The notes: a model not told the origin generated them from the sequence alone. A stretch of 64,000 bases of DNA from Peteryoungia wuzhouensis (GCF_003205195.1 NZ_QJRY01000002.1:496001-560000), one strand, 5' to 3'. Shown: positions 1 through 10,413, numbered from the stretch's first letter. Translations and numbers: made by a program.

Positions 1-642
1 ACACCGCACCGCCATCAGGTGCACGGCATCGACGTGTCCAAGTGGAACGGCGACGTCGACTGGCGGCAGGTGAAGCGCTCCGGCGTCTCCTTCGTCTTCA
101 TCAAGGCGACGGAAGGAGGCGACCGTCTCGACCCGCGCTTCAACGAATACTGGCAGGGCGCCCGCGCGGCCGGCCTCGCTTACGCGCCCTACCATTTCTA
201 CTATTTCTGCTCGACCGCAGACCAACAGGCCGACTGGTTCATCGCCAACGTCCCGCGTGAGGCGATCCAGCTGCCGCCGGTGCTTGATGCCGAATGGAAC
301 CCCTCCTCCAAGACCTGCCGCACGCGGCCGGATGCAGCGACGGTGCGCAGCGAGATGAAGCGCTTCATGGACCGGCTTGAGGCCTATTATGGCAAGCGGC
401 CGATCATCTATACGTCGGTCGATTTCCATCGCGACAATCTGACCGGCGCTTTCGACGACTATCACTTCTGGGTCCGCGCCGTCGCCCAGCATCCGAGCGA
501 GATCTATTCCGAGCGCCGCTGGGCCTTCTGGCAATACACGTCCACAGGCGTGATCCCCGGCATCAAGGGCGATACCGACATCAACGTCTTTGCCGGAACG
601 CAGAAGAACTGGCACAATTGGGTCGCCGCCGTCTCGAAATGA
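1..642 (+). CDS. Glycoside hydrolase family 25 muramidase, 5' partial
   Basis: Lysozyme-type hydrolase that would cut the beta-1,4 bond between N-acetylmuramic acid and N-acetylglucosamine in peptidoglycan. The reading frame is open to the first base, so the true start, and probably an N-terminal export signal, lie outside the window; a GTG at 19 is the first possible internal start. Counting from that GTG, the GH25 hallmarks are HGIDVSKWNG at the N-terminus, the catalytic pair in PVLDAEWN (D90, E92) and the C-terminal WQYTSTG...GDTDIN strand. The visible 207 residues cover the whole GH25 barrel. The next gene on the same strand is also a peptidoglycan-cleaving enzyme, but the 132-bp gap does not prove an operon. 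Confidence 0.88.
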   Translation, partial: TPHRHQVHGIDVSKWNGDVDWRQVKRSGVSFVFIKATEGGDRLDPRFNEYWQGARAAGLAYAPYHFYYFCSTADQQADWFIANVPREAIQLPPVLDAEWNPSSKTCRTRPDAATVRSEMKRFMDRLEAYYGKRPIIYTSVDFHRDNLTGAFDDYHFWVRAVAQHPSEIYSERRWAFWQYTSTGVIPGIKGDTDINVFAGTQKNWHNWVAAVSK

Positions 643-774
643 TAAACCGGCCTGCCGATACATGACGCAAAGGCAGGCAGAGAGCTACGTTTGCTGCGGA
701 AACGCCACAGAACCGTCGTCATGTCCGGCCAGTGTTGCCGCGACCTCCCCAAGGCATATTCAAAGGACCGATTG

Positions 775-1959
775 ATGAAGCTCGCCCCCCGCCTCAGCCT
801 CCCCCTCGTCATGTTGCTCGCCTCGACCAGCCTCTCTTTCGCCCAGCAATGCGGCGGCGACCTCGGCGCTTTCCTTGACGGCGTTCGCCAGGAATCGCTC
901 GCAGCCGGCACCCCGGCGGACGTCGTGGAGAAAGCGCTCGCCGGTGCGCAGATCAACGAAAAGGTGCTGTCACGCGACCGCTCTCAGGGTGTTTTCCGTC
1001 AGACCTTCCTTGAATTTTCCCAGCGCACGGTCTCTCAGGCCCGCCTCGATATCGGCCGACAGAAGCTGAAGCAGTTTGCCGACACCTTCGCCCGCGCCGA
1101 ACAGGAATACGGCGTCCCCTCTGGCGTCATCACCGCGTTCTGGGCGATGGAAACCGATTTCGGCGCCGTTCAGGGCGACTTCAACACGCGTGATGCGCTG
1201 GTCACTCTCTCGCATGACTGCCGTCGCCCGGAACTCTTCCGTCCCCAGCTTCTGGCGCTGATCAAGATGGTCCAGCATGCCGACCTCGACCCCGCAACCA
1301 ATACCGGCGCCTGGGCCGGTGAAATCGGCCAGGTCCAGATGCTGCCCAAGGACATCATCGAGTTCGGAGTCGATGGCGATGGCGACGGGCATATCAACGT
1401 CAAGACGAGCAGCCCGGATGCCATCCTGACGGCCGCGAAGTTCATCCAGCATCTCGGCTTCAAACGAGGCGAACCCTGGATCCAGGAAGTCACCATTCCG
1501 GACAACCTGCCCTTCGACAAATCAGGCCTCGGCGGAACCATGACGGCAGCGGACTGGTTCAAGCTGGGCGTCGTGCCGCGGGACGGAGACACCGCTTTTG
1601 CCGCCCTGCCCGCTTCGCTCGTCCTGCCGCAAGGCCGCAAGGGCCCGGCCTTCATCACCTACCCCAATTTCAACATCTACCTCGAATGGAACCAGTCCTT
1701 CATCTACACGACCTCGGCGGCCTATTTTGCCACCCGTCTCTCCGGCGCTCCGCCCTATCAGAAGGGCAATCCGGAGCCAGGCCTCAGCGTCGACGAGATG
1801 AAGGTTCTCCAGACCAAGCTTCAGGGTCTTGGCTATGACGTCGGAAAGATCGACGGCATTCTCGGCTCGGGCACGCGCGTCGCCATCCAGAAGGAACAGC
1901 AACGCCTCGGCCTGCCGGCCGATGGATGGGCAACGTCAGCACTCTTGAACGCCCTCTGA
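775..1959 (+). CDS. Lytic murein transglycosylase, MltB-like, with peptidoglycan-binding domain
   Basis: Exported lytic transglycosylase of the SLT_2/MltB type, 394 residues. It would cleave glycan strands to 1,6-anhydro-muropeptides in the periplasm. Residues 1-23 form a signal peptide (basic MKLAPR, hydrophobic core, cut near SFA-QQ); no lipobox is obvious, so it is probably soluble. The catalytic glutamate is E126 in AFWAMETDFG. Residues about 340-394 form a PG_binding_1 domain (LQTKLQGLGYDVGKIDG...). The ATG at 775 is chosen because the signal peptide starts there and an AAAGGA sequence lies just upstream; an earlier in-frame start at 691 would place 28 residues before the signal peptide. 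A strong terminator follows. Confidence 0.92.
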   Translation: MKLAPRLSLPLVMLLASTSLSFAQQCGGDLGAFLDGVRQESLAAGTPADVVEKALAGAQINEKVLSRDRSQGVFRQTFLEFSQRTVSQARLDIGRQKLKQFADTFARAEQEYGVPSGVITAFWAMETDFGAVQGDFNTRDALVTLSHDCRRPELFRPQLLALIKMVQHADLDPATNTGAWAGEIGQVQMLPKDIIEFGVDGDGDGHINVKTSSPDAILTAAKFIQHLGFKRGEPWIQEVTIPDNLPFDKSGLGGTMTAADWFKLGVVPRDGDTAFAALPASLVLPQGRKGPAFITYPNFNIYLEWNQSFIYTTSAAYFATRLSGAPPYQKGNPEPGLSVDEMKVLQTKLQGLGYDVGKIDGILGSGTRVAIQKEQQRLGLPADGWATSALLNAL

Positions 1960-2299
1960 ACGCATCAGCGCCGAGCGCTCCTATGTTATGCCGGCCGGGG
2001 CTGTTGCCCCGGCCTTTTTTTTGCAGTGCGAATGGTTCCGTCGGCGGAACCTTCAGAAGAAGAACCGCCGGAATTGCGACATCGAGATCGCCGGTTCACG
2101 CCATGAAACGGTGCCAAACCTCACCGTAATTAACCTCCATTAATATTTGGGGAGAGGTCCGGAACTCCCTGATATCTGGAGTGTTTTACAAACAGCCATG
2201 ACCTTATCCACCGATCTATGCGGCAGCGCAGCACAGATTCCGCTTTTCGCTGACACAAATCGGACATAATATCTAACGGTCAACGCAAGGAGGCACACA
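1960..2299. other. 340-bp intergenic region
   Basis: It holds the terminator at 1993-2022 and, just after it, a short inverted repeat GGTTCCG-TCGG-CGGAACC (2034-2051). The AT-rich remainder should carry the promoter of the small gene at 2300. A CATAAT box (2265-2270) is the best -10 candidate, but no good -35 sits at proper spacing. Confidence 0.4.
1993..2022 (+). terminator. Rho-independent terminator after the lytic transglycosylase gene
   Basis: A 9-bp perfect GC stem (GGCCGGGGC / GCCCCGGCC) with a TGTT loop is followed by eight T residues, 34 bp after the stop codon. Confidence 0.93.
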
Positions 2300-2377
2300 A
2301 TGGGACTGACCAATTCGCTTAATGTCCTGATCGTCGGTGCGGCGTTTGTTTTCATAGCCACGATGCTGTTCATCTGA
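2300..2377 (+). CDS. 25-residue membrane peptide
   Basis: A very short gene with an excellent ribosome binding site (AAGGAGG, 7 bases before the ATG). The product is M-G-L-T-N-S-L-N followed by about 17 hydrophobic residues (VLIVGAAFVFIATMLFI), so nearly the whole peptide is one transmembrane segment with a polar N-terminal tail. It stands alone between two strong terminators (1993-2022 and 2454-2486), as expected for a separate small transcript. I do not recognise a named family. The strong Shine-Dalgarno sequence, the clean hydrophobic segment and the isolated transcription unit argue that it is real. A chance ORF within a regulatory RNA is the alternative. Confidence 0.6.
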   Translation: MGLTNSLNVLIVGAAFVFIATMLFI

Positions 2378-2453
2378 TCACAGATCAGGCGAACCACCCG
2401 CCATGAGACGGCCGGCTGAGGCCTCTCCAGCAGAAATGCTTCAACCATTCAAA

Positions 2454-2486
2454 AAAGGCGCGTGACAGGAACCGTCACGCGCCTTT
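2454..2486. terminator. Bidirectional terminator between the small membrane peptide gene and metF
   Basis: Perfect 13-bp inverted repeat (AAAGGCGCGTGAC / GTCACGCGCCTTT) with a 7-base loop. A-rich and T-rich flanks let it act on both converging transcripts. Confidence 0.9.
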
Positions 2487-2511
2487 CTCTTTGGCCTCAA
2501 GCACACTCTCT

Positions 2512-3420
2512 TCAGGCAGCAGCGCCCGACAGACTGCTCGACCGTGCGCCCAAACCCAGGCGTGTCAGCGTTGCGACCGTGAGCGGGGCGCGGTTCATGG
2601 TGTAAAGATGGAATTCCGCAATGCCGCGCTTGGCAAGGTCGACGATCTGCTCGGCCGCGATATCGGCCGCAACCTCGGCCCGTGCCTGCGCGTCGCCCTC
2701 AGTGCCTTCGAAACGTCGATCCAGACGCTCCGGCACGCTTGCGCCGCACATCGAGGCAAAACGCTTGAGTTGGCTCAGGTTCTGGATCGGCATGATGCCG
2801 GGTACGATCGGAATGGTGATGCCGGCCGCGCGCACGCGGTTCAGATAGCGTTCGAACGTGTCATTGTCGAAGAAGAACTGGGTCAGCGCCCGCGTCGCCC
2901 CGGCATCGACCTTGCGCTTCAGCATCTCGATATCGGCCGTCTCGTCCTGGCTCTCCGGATGTTTTTCCGGATAGGCTGACACGGAAACCTCGAAATCGCC
3001 CATCTCGCGCAGACCGCGCACGAGGTCGGCCGCATTTTCGAAGCCCCCCGGATGCGGCTCATACCGCGTACCGACGCCTCCCTGCGGATCACCGCGCAGA
3101 GCCACGAAATGGCGCACGCCGAGCGCCTTGAACTCGTCCACCACCAGGCGAACCTCCTCGCGGGTTGCCGCGACGCAGGTGAGATGCGCGGCCGTCGCAA
3201 GCGGCGTCTGGGCGATCAGACGGCCGACCGTCGAGAGCGTCGGTTCCCGTGTTGTACCGCCGGCGCCATAGGTCACCGAAACGAAGTCCGGCTGGAAAGG
3301 CTGAAGCGCCTCAACGGTCTGCCAGAGCTGGTCGGCCATATCAGGCGACTTCGGCGGAAAGAACTCGAAGGATACCTTCAACTTGGAAGGCTGGCTGGTG
3401 GCGCGTTCGTTCTGGGCCAT
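2512..3420 (-). CDS. metF: Methylenetetrahydrofolate reductase
   Basis: FAD-dependent reductase of 302 residues, the usual MetF length. It reduces 5,10-methylene-THF to 5-methyl-THF, the methyl donor for MetH, in the cytoplasm. The N-terminal motif VSFEFFPPKSPDM contains the catalytic glutamate (E19). Other family blocks follow: SVTYGAGG, LRGDPQGG, and ALTQFFFDNDTF with PGIMPI. Its ATG lies one base after the TAA of the upstream regulator gene (TAAGATG), so the two are co-transcribed and probably translationally coupled, with GGGAG as ribosome binding site inside the regulator's 3' end. Transcription should start at the palindrome at 4453-4472. Confidence 0.96.
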   Translation of the reverse strand: MAQNERATSQPSKLKVSFEFFPPKSPDMADQLWQTVEALQPFQPDFVSVTYGAGGTTREPTLSTVGRLIAQTPLATAAHLTCVAATREEVRLVVDEFKALGVRHFVALRGDPQGGVGTRYEPHPGGFENAADLVRGLREMGDFEVSVSAYPEKHPESQDETADIEMLKRKVDAGATRALTQFFFDNDTFERYLNRVRAAGITIPIVPGIMPIQNLSQLKRFASMCGASVPERLDRRFEGTEGDAQARAEVAADIAAEQIVDLAKRGIAEFHLYTMNRAPLTVATLTRLGLGARSSSLSGAAA

Positions 3421-3421
3421 C

Positions 3422-4429
3422 TTATCGGCTCCCCGTCAGGACAAGAGGTTCGGAATGAGGCTGTGCCGCAGTCGCATTTTCGCGTCTGGCCAGCCAGATT
3501 GTCACGGTAAGCCCGCGCCCGGCCGCACTCTGCGGCGGCAGGTCGACGACATTCTCGACCGACAAGCCCTGTCGCGCCAGCCACTCCGCCATGACGGCAT
3601 GGGAGAAGCCGAGACGAAGATGGGCGTGCTCGTTGCGCAGATAGTCGAGTTCGTGTGGCGCGAGGTCGATGATCGCCAGACGCCCGCCGGGTCGCAGCAT
3701 GCGCGCGGCCTCAGCAAGCGCCAGTTCCGGCTCTTCAAGGAAATGCAACACCTGATGCACCGTGACGAGATCGTAGTCGCTCGCATCGAGCGGCAGATTG
3801 AGAATATCGCCGTGGCGCACGGTCGCCGACAGCACGCCCGCTTTGTCCAGGTTCGAGCGGGCGACAGACAGCATGTCGCGGCTCGCATCCACCCCGACCG
3901 CACGCCGATACCGATCGGACAGCAATTGCAGAATGCGCCCCGTGCCGGTGCCGAGGTCGAGCAGTGCCTCCACCGGTTCTTCGCCGATGACACCGAGCAA
4001 TGCCGCCTCGACATCGGCATCGTTCACATGCAGGCGGCGCAACTCGTCCCATTCGGATGCATTGCGGCTGAAATATTCCTGCGCCTTTTCCGCGCGGGCA
4101 CGCTTGACCGACGCAAGCCGGTCCCGGTCGCGCACGAGCACGGGGTCTGCCTCGTCGGTGACATCGAGCAGCGTGCGGATCAGCGTCGAAGCGGATCCTT
4201 CCTGCTTCAGGCGGAAATAGGCCCAGGCGCCCTCCTGATAGCGGTCTATCAGTTCGGCCTCGGCAAGCAGCTTCAGATGACGCGAGATGCGGGGCTGTGA
4301 CTGGCCAAGAATTTCGGTAAGATCTGTGACGGTAAGATCTCCCGCCGCCAACAGCGCCAGAAGACGGAGGCGGGTCGGTTCTCCCGCCGCCTTCAACAAA
4401 TCCACCAGAGTGTCGACACCAAATTGCAT
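3422..4429 (-). CDS. ArsR-family regulator fused to a SAM-dependent methyltransferase domain (SahR-like)
   Basis: Two-domain protein. Residues 1-80 form an ArsR winged helix (AAGEPTRLRLLALL, then the recognition helix QSQPRISRHLKLL). Residues about 120-310 form a class I methyltransferase fold (motif I LDLGTGTGR at 157-165, LRPGGRLAIIDL). The cysteine metal sites of classical ArsR proteins are absent from the winged-helix part. Regulators of this architecture beside metF match the described SahR group, which senses S-adenosylhomocysteine and represses methionine-cycle genes; that function is inferred here. The ATG at 4429 is preferred: it has GGGG nine bases upstream, and the alternative ATG at 4456 lies inside the predicted operator. 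metF follows after one base. Confidence 0.85.
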   Translation of the reverse strand: MQFGVDTLVDLLKAAGEPTRLRLLALLAAGDLTVTDLTEILGQSQPRISRHLKLLAEAELIDRYQEGAWAYFRLKQEGSASTLIRTLLDVTDEADPVLVRDRDRLASVKRARAEKAQEYFSRNASEWDELRRLHVNDADVEAALLGVIGEEPVEALLDLGTGTGRILQLLSDRYRRAVGVDASRDMLSVARSNLDKAGVLSATVRHGDILNLPLDASDYDLVTVHQVLHFLEEPELALAEAARMLRPGGRLAIIDLAPHELDYLRNEHAHLRLGFSHAVMAEWLARQGLSVENVVDLPPQSAAGRGLTVTIWLARRENATAAQPHSEPLVLTGSR

Positions 4430-4452
4430 GCGAAGCCCCAATGACGAAAACG

Positions 4453-4472
4453 ACATAAAGATATGTTTATGT
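4453..4472. promoter_or_regulatory. Candidate SahR-like operator of the arsR/methyltransferase-metF operon
   Basis: ACATAAAGATATGTTTATGT is a 20-bp inverted repeat with one mismatched pair, 24 bp upstream of the chosen regulator start. It differs by one base from the palindrome in front of metH (35738-35757), which points to autoregulation and a shared regulon. Confidence 0.8.
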
Positions 4473-4539
4473 GATTATCGAAATTGAGGCAAGCGCAAAT
4501 ATTGCTGCGGCTTATCACGGAATTGCGGGAGCGTCCGCC

Positions 4540-4571
4540 AAAAAAAAGGGACCGGCGCTAGCGCCGATCCC
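4540..4571 (-). terminator. Terminator of ettA
   Basis: On the minus strand a GC-rich 11-bp hairpin (GGGATCGGCGC / GCGCCGGTCCC, one wobble) is followed by eight T residues. It also insulates ettA from the divergent operator region. Confidence 0.88.
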
Positions 4572-4606
4572 CGTTCGAATTCAAAGCGAAACGCTCGCTT
4601 TGGCGC

Positions 4607-6256
<1,650 letters not shown>

Positions 6257-6487
6257 GGGGAAATTGCTCCGGCGGCTGATGGGGGTTTGCACGCTATCTA
6301 GGCGAATTGCCCGGTCGGGGCAATGCGGCCCACAAAAAAGTGCCGAGAAATAACGGGGATCTCTGAGACCGCAGCCTTGGAGCAGCCGCCTTATCTTCGC
6401 GCACGCCCGCCCCCTCCACAAGCGAGAATTCCAGGATATTGCGCATCAGTGGGAAATACGCTCCTATCGCCCGACTGGGAGAACCGA

Positions 6488-7414
6488 ATGTTTTCAAATC
6501 TGAATTTTCATCAATCGCCGACCGGCGCGCGCCTCGCCTATCACCATCTGGCCGCAGCGGGGACGCCGCGTGGGATCGTGGTGGTCTGCCACGGACTTGC
6601 CGAACACGCGCGCCGGTATGCCGCCTTTGCGGAAGCACTGTCCAAACGCGGCTACCACGTCTACGCACACGACCATCGCGGCCATGGCGAGACCACCGCG
6701 CCGGATGCGAGCCTCGGCCGCTATGCTGCCCGCGACGGCGTCACCAAGGTGATCGCGGATGTGCGTGCCATGCGCGATCACGCCGTCGGCAGACATCCCG
6801 GCCTCCCGGTCACCCTGTTTGGCCATTCGATGGGCGGACTGATCGCGCTCAATACTGCCTCGACACACCCGCAGGCATTCCAGGCGCTCTCGGTCTGGAA
6901 CTCCAATTTCAATCCCGGCCCTGCCGGCCGCTTTGCTCAGGCCGTGCTTGCCATCGAGAAAATCCTGAAGGGCTCCGACGTGCCCTCCACCATCCTTCCC
7001 CAGGCCACATTCGGCGCCTGGGGCAAATCCATCCCCGGTCATCGCACACTGTTCGACTGGCTGTCGCGCGATCCGGCGGAGGTGGACGCCTACATTGCCG
7101 ACCCTCTCTGCGGCTTCGACGCCAGCGTCTCGATGTGGCAGGATATCTTTCGCTTGGCCTTTGCTGGCGCCTCTAAGGAACGCCTCGCTCTCTTGCCCAA
7201 GGGCCTGCCCGTTTATCTCGTCGGCGGTGGGCAGGATCCGGCCACCAACAAGGGCCGTGAGATCCGCTGGCTCGGCCGGCGTATGATGGATGCTGGCATG
7301 ACCCAGGTGACCACGACCATCTATGACGAGATGCGCCATGAGACCCTGAATGAAATCGGCCGTGAGCGGGCCGTCGCGGATTTCCTCGCGTGGCTCGACC
7401 GTTTCACCGCATGA
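6488..7414 (+). CDS. Alpha/beta hydrolase, serine aminopeptidase S33 / monoacylglycerol-lipase type
   Basis: Cytoplasmic hydrolase of 308 residues of the Hydrolase_4 (lysophospholipase/monoglyceride lipase) group. The oxyanion-hole motif is CHGLAEHARRY (34-44), the cap-proximal motif DHRGHGET, and the nucleophile elbow GHSMGG with S114. The acid/histidine end is GGGQDPATN...YDEMRHETLNE. The substrate, probably an acylglycerol or lysophospholipid ester, cannot be fixed from sequence. The ATG at 6488 is chosen because it begins the conserved fold. It is divergent from ettA and shares a 231-bp intergenic region. Confidence 0.87.
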   Translation: MFSNLNFHQSPTGARLAYHHLAAAGTPRGIVVVCHGLAEHARRYAAFAEALSKRGYHVYAHDHRGHGETTAPDASLGRYAARDGVTKVIADVRAMRDHAVGRHPGLPVTLFGHSMGGLIALNTASTHPQAFQALSVWNSNFNPGPAGRFAQAVLAIEKILKGSDVPSTILPQATFGAWGKSIPGHRTLFDWLSRDPAEVDAYIADPLCGFDASVSMWQDIFRLAFAGASKERLALLPKGLPVYLVGGGQDPATNKGREIRWLGRRMMDAGMTQVTTTIYDEMRHETLNEIGRERAVADFLAWLDRFTA

Positions 7415-7564
7415 CGCCATCCAGGCTTGTCAAAACGGAATGATCCCATGAGAGAAAATCAAGTGCGAAGGCCATGATCCGGCGCTAAGACGGTCTGTAT
7501 CGCAGGAAAACTCATGACAGCCGGCAAATTGGGTCGAGGTGTCGCCCTGCGCAAAGGAAGCAGC

Positions 7565-8764
7565 ATGACCGCCAAGCCTTCTGCCCCGCCACCGCTATCA
7601 GGCATCCGCGTGATCGAACTTGCCCGCGTGCTGGCCGGTCCCTGGGCAGGCCAGATGCTTGCCGATCTCGGCGCCGATGTGATCAAGGTCGAAAACCCCG
7701 AAGGTGGCGACGACACCCGCGCCTGGGGGCCTCCCTTCGTCGAGGGCGCCGATGGCGAAAACCTCTCGGCCGCCTATTATCATTCGACCAACCGCAACAA
7801 ACGCTCGATCGCCATTGATCTGAAGACGCCGGAAGGCCAGGAAACCGTTCGCCGCCTCTGCGCGTCTGCCGATGTCGTCATCGAGAACTTCAAGCGCGGC
7901 GGGCTGGAAAAATACGGCCTCGACTACGAGAGCCTGAAGGCCATCAACCCCAAGCTCGTCTATTGCTCGATAACAGGCTTCGGCCAGAACGGCCCCTATG
8001 CCGATTTCGCCGGCTATGACTACATCGTCCAGGGCATGTCCGGCTTCATGTCGATCACAGGCGAGAAGGACGGCGAGCCGATGAAGGCGGGCGTCGCCAT
8101 CGCCGACATCTTCACCGGCATCTATGCCGTCACCGCCATTCAGGCAGCCCTGATCCACGTCATGAAAACAGGCCAAGGCCAGTTCGTCGACATGGCCCTG
8201 CTCGACGTCATGTCGGCCGTGCTCGCCAACCAGAACATGAACTACCTGATCTCCGGCAAGCCGCCTGTTCGCCTCGGCAATGCTCATCCGAACATCAGCC
8301 CCTATGAAGTGGTGCCGACAGCGGACGGCCATCTTATCCTGGCGGTCGGCAATGACGGGCAGTTCAAGCGCCTCTGCACCATCCTCGGCATAGCCTCGGT
8401 CGCCGAGGACGAGCGCTTCACTACCAACAAGGCCCGCGTCGCCAACAAGGTCGAGGTCCGCCGCATCGTCACCGCAGAAACAGAGAAGTGGCAGAAGCGC
8501 GATCTGCTCTCGGCCTGTGAAGCCAATGCCGTGCCGGCGGGACCGATCAACTCGATCGAGGAAATGTTCGCCGATCCGCAGATCCAGGCACGCGGCCTCA
8601 AGATCGATCTGACCGACGACAAGGGCACTGTGATCCCAAGCGTACGCACGCCGATCGTGCTCTCCGAGACCCCCCTGCGCTACGAGAGCCCGAGCCCGCG
8701 CATCGGCGAGCACGGCGAAGAAATCCTGGCCGAACTGGCCGAGCTGGAAAGGAAGACGCAATGA
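7565..8764 (+). CDS. Family III CoA-transferase (CaiB/BaiF)
   Basis: CoA-transferase of 399 residues that moves CoA from an acyl-CoA to a carboxylic acid without a ping-pong glutamyl anhydride. The N-terminal LSGIRVIELARVLAGPWAGQMLADLGADVIKVE block is typical, shown here only in part: IRVIELARVLAGPWAG. The catalytic aspartate is D181 in GVAIADIFTG. The ATG at 7565 has AAAGGAAG directly upstream; an in-frame ATG at 7514 lacks one. The TGA overlaps the ATG of the next gene (ATGA), so the two are translationally coupled. The partner is a ThDP-dependent enzyme, which suggests that a CoA-activated acid is made and then decarboxylated or cleaved. Formyl-CoA transferase is one possibility, but the substrate is unknown. 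Confidence 0.9.
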   Translation: MTAKPSAPPPLSGIRVIELARVLAGPWAGQMLADLGADVIKVENPEGGDDTRAWGPPFVEGADGENLSAAYYHSTNRNKRSIAIDLKTPEGQETVRRLCASADVVIENFKRGGLEKYGLDYESLKAINPKLVYCSITGFGQNGPYADFAGYDYIVQGMSGFMSITGEKDGEPMKAGVAIADIFTGIYAVTAIQAALIHVMKTGQGQFVDMALLDVMSAVLANQNMNYLISGKPPVRLGNAHPNISPYEVVPTADGHLILAVGNDGQFKRLCTILGIASVAEDERFTTNKARVANKVEVRRIVTAETEKWQKRDLLSACEANAVPAGPINSIEEMFADPQIQARGLKIDLTDDKGTVIPSVRTPIVLSETPLRYESPSPRIGEHGEEILAELAELERKTQ

Positions 8765-10413
8765 AGAGAACCGGCGGAGCCCTGATCGTCGAGGCCCTGA
8801 AGGCAAACGGCGTCGAACGTGTCTCATGCGTACCCGGCGAAAGCTATCTCGCCGTGCTCGATGCGCTGAAGGACAGCGGCATCGAGACCCTGGTCTGCCG
8901 CCAGGAAGGCGGGGCCGCGATGATGGCGGACGCCTGGGGTCGCCTGACGGGCAAGCCCGGCATCTGCATGGTGACCCGTGGTCCGGGCGCCACGAACGCC
9001 TCCGCCGGCCTGCATGTCGCCAGACAGGATTCGATCCCGATGATCCTCTTCATCGGCCAGATCGGTCGCGACATGAAGGAGCGCGAAGCCTTCCAGGAAG
9101 TCGAATACCGCCGCGCCTTCACCGAATTCGCCAAATGGGTCGGCGAGATCGATGACGCCCGCCGCATCCCGGAATTCGTCACCCGCGCCTTCGCCGTCGC
9201 TACCTCAGGCCGCCCCGGCCCGGTCGTGCTAACGCTGCCGGAAGACATGCTGCTCGACGAGGTCGACGCTCCGGACGCCAAGCCCTACACGCCCGTGGAA
9301 TCTCATCCCGGCCCAAGCCAGATCGCCGCCCTCGGCGCGATGCTGAAGACCGCCAAGCGCCCCATGGTCGTCCTCGGCGGCACGCGCTGGAGCGAGACCT
9401 CCGTCGCCGGCATCCAGGCATTCGCGGAAAAGTTCAAGCTGCCGGTCGGGTGCTCCTTCCGCCGCCAGATGCTCTTCGATCACCTGCATCCGTCCTACGC
9501 TGGCGATGTCGGCATCGGGATCAATCCGGCGCTGGCTAGGGAAGTGAAGGAAACCGACCTGCTGATCCTGCTCGGCGGTCGCTTCTCCGAAATGCCGTCC
9601 TCGTCCTACACCCTGATGGACATCCCCTACCCGGCGCAAAAGCTGGTTCACATACATCCTGACCCGTCCGAACTCGGCCGCGTCTACCGCGCCGATCTCG
9701 CCATCTGTGCAGCGCCCGAAGAATTCGTCTCCGCCCTCGCCACGCTTGAGGCGCAGGATGCCCCCGCCTGGGCCGAGCGCACTGAGACCATGCACGCCGC
9801 CTATCTCGCCTGGTCGACCCCGCCGAAGACAAGCCCCGGCCCCGTCCAGATGGGCGAGATCATGGAGTGGATAGAAGCCAATACGCCGAAGGACGCGATC
9901 TTCACCAATGGCGCCGGCAACTACGCCACCTGGCTGCATCGCTTCCATCGCTTCCAGGCCTTCAACACCCAGGCCGCCCCGACTTCAGGCTCCATGGGCT
10001 ACGGCCTGCCGGCGGCGGTTGCCGCCAAGCAGCTCTTCCCCGAGCGTGAAGTCGTCTGTTTTGCCGGTGACGGCTGCTTCATGATGCATGGCCAGGAATT
10101 TGCGACCGCCATGCGCTACAACCTGCCGATCATCACCCTTGTCATCAACAACGGCATCTACGGCACGATCCGCATGCATCAGGAGCGCGAATATCCGGGC
10201 CGCGTCAGCGCAACCGACCTGACCAACCCCGATTTCGCAGCTTTAGCCAAGGCCTATGGCGGCCACGGCGAAACCGTCGAAAAGACGGAGGATTTCGCCC
10301 CCGCCTTCCTGCGCGCCCGCGCCTCCGGCAAGCCCGCGATCATCGAGATCAAGCTCGATCCGGAAGCGATCACGCCGACACGGACACTGACGCAGATTCG
10401 CAACAAGGCCTGA
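8761..10413 (+). CDS. Thiamine diphosphate-dependent enzyme, acetolactate-synthase/oxalyl-CoA-decarboxylase superfamily
   Basis: Three-domain ThDP enzyme of 550 residues. The N-terminal pyrimidine domain carries the catalytic glutamate (E49, CRQEGGAAMMADAWGR) and RGPGATNA. A central domain follows (PMVVLGG...DLLILLGGRFSE). The C-terminal pyrophosphate domain has the GDG...NN metal motif at 436-464 (AGDGCFMMHG ... TLVINNGIYGT). It shares a 4-bp overlap with the CoA-transferase gene. The superfamily includes acetolactate synthase, benzoylformate decarboxylase and oxalyl-CoA decarboxylase. The pairing with CaiB recalls frc/oxc of oxalate catabolism, but nothing here proves oxalate. No small regulatory subunit is adjacent, so a biosynthetic IlvB role is unlikely. 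Confidence 0.88.
   Translation: MKRTGGALIVEALKANGVERVSCVPGESYLAVLDALKDSGIETLVCRQEGGAAMMADAWGRLTGKPGICMVTRGPGATNASAGLHVARQDSIPMILFIGQIGRDMKEREAFQEVEYRRAFTEFAKWVGEIDDARRIPEFVTRAFAVATSGRPGPVVLTLPEDMLLDEVDAPDAKPYTPVESHPGPSQIAALGAMLKTAKRPMVVLGGTRWSETSVAGIQAFAEKFKLPVGCSFRRQMLFDHLHPSYAGDVGIGINPALAREVKETDLLILLGGRFSEMPSSSYTLMDIPYPAQKLVHIHPDPSELGRVYRADLAICAAPEEFVSALATLEAQDAPAWAERTETMHAAYLAWSTPPKTSPGPVQMGEIMEWIEANTPKDAIFTNGAGNYATWLHRFHRFQAFNTQAAPTSGSMGYGLPAAVAAKQLFPEREVVCFAGDGCFMMHGQEFATAMRYNLPIITLVINNGIYGTIRMHQEREYPGRVSATDLTNPDFAALAKAYGGHGETVEKTEDFAPAFLRARASGKPAIIEIKLDPEAITPTRTLTQIRNKA

Noticed and set aside
7565..10413. Naming the CoA-transferase and ThDP enzyme frc and oxc
   Set aside because: Family-level motifs do not separate oxalate enzymes from relatives, and no further oxalate genes are present.
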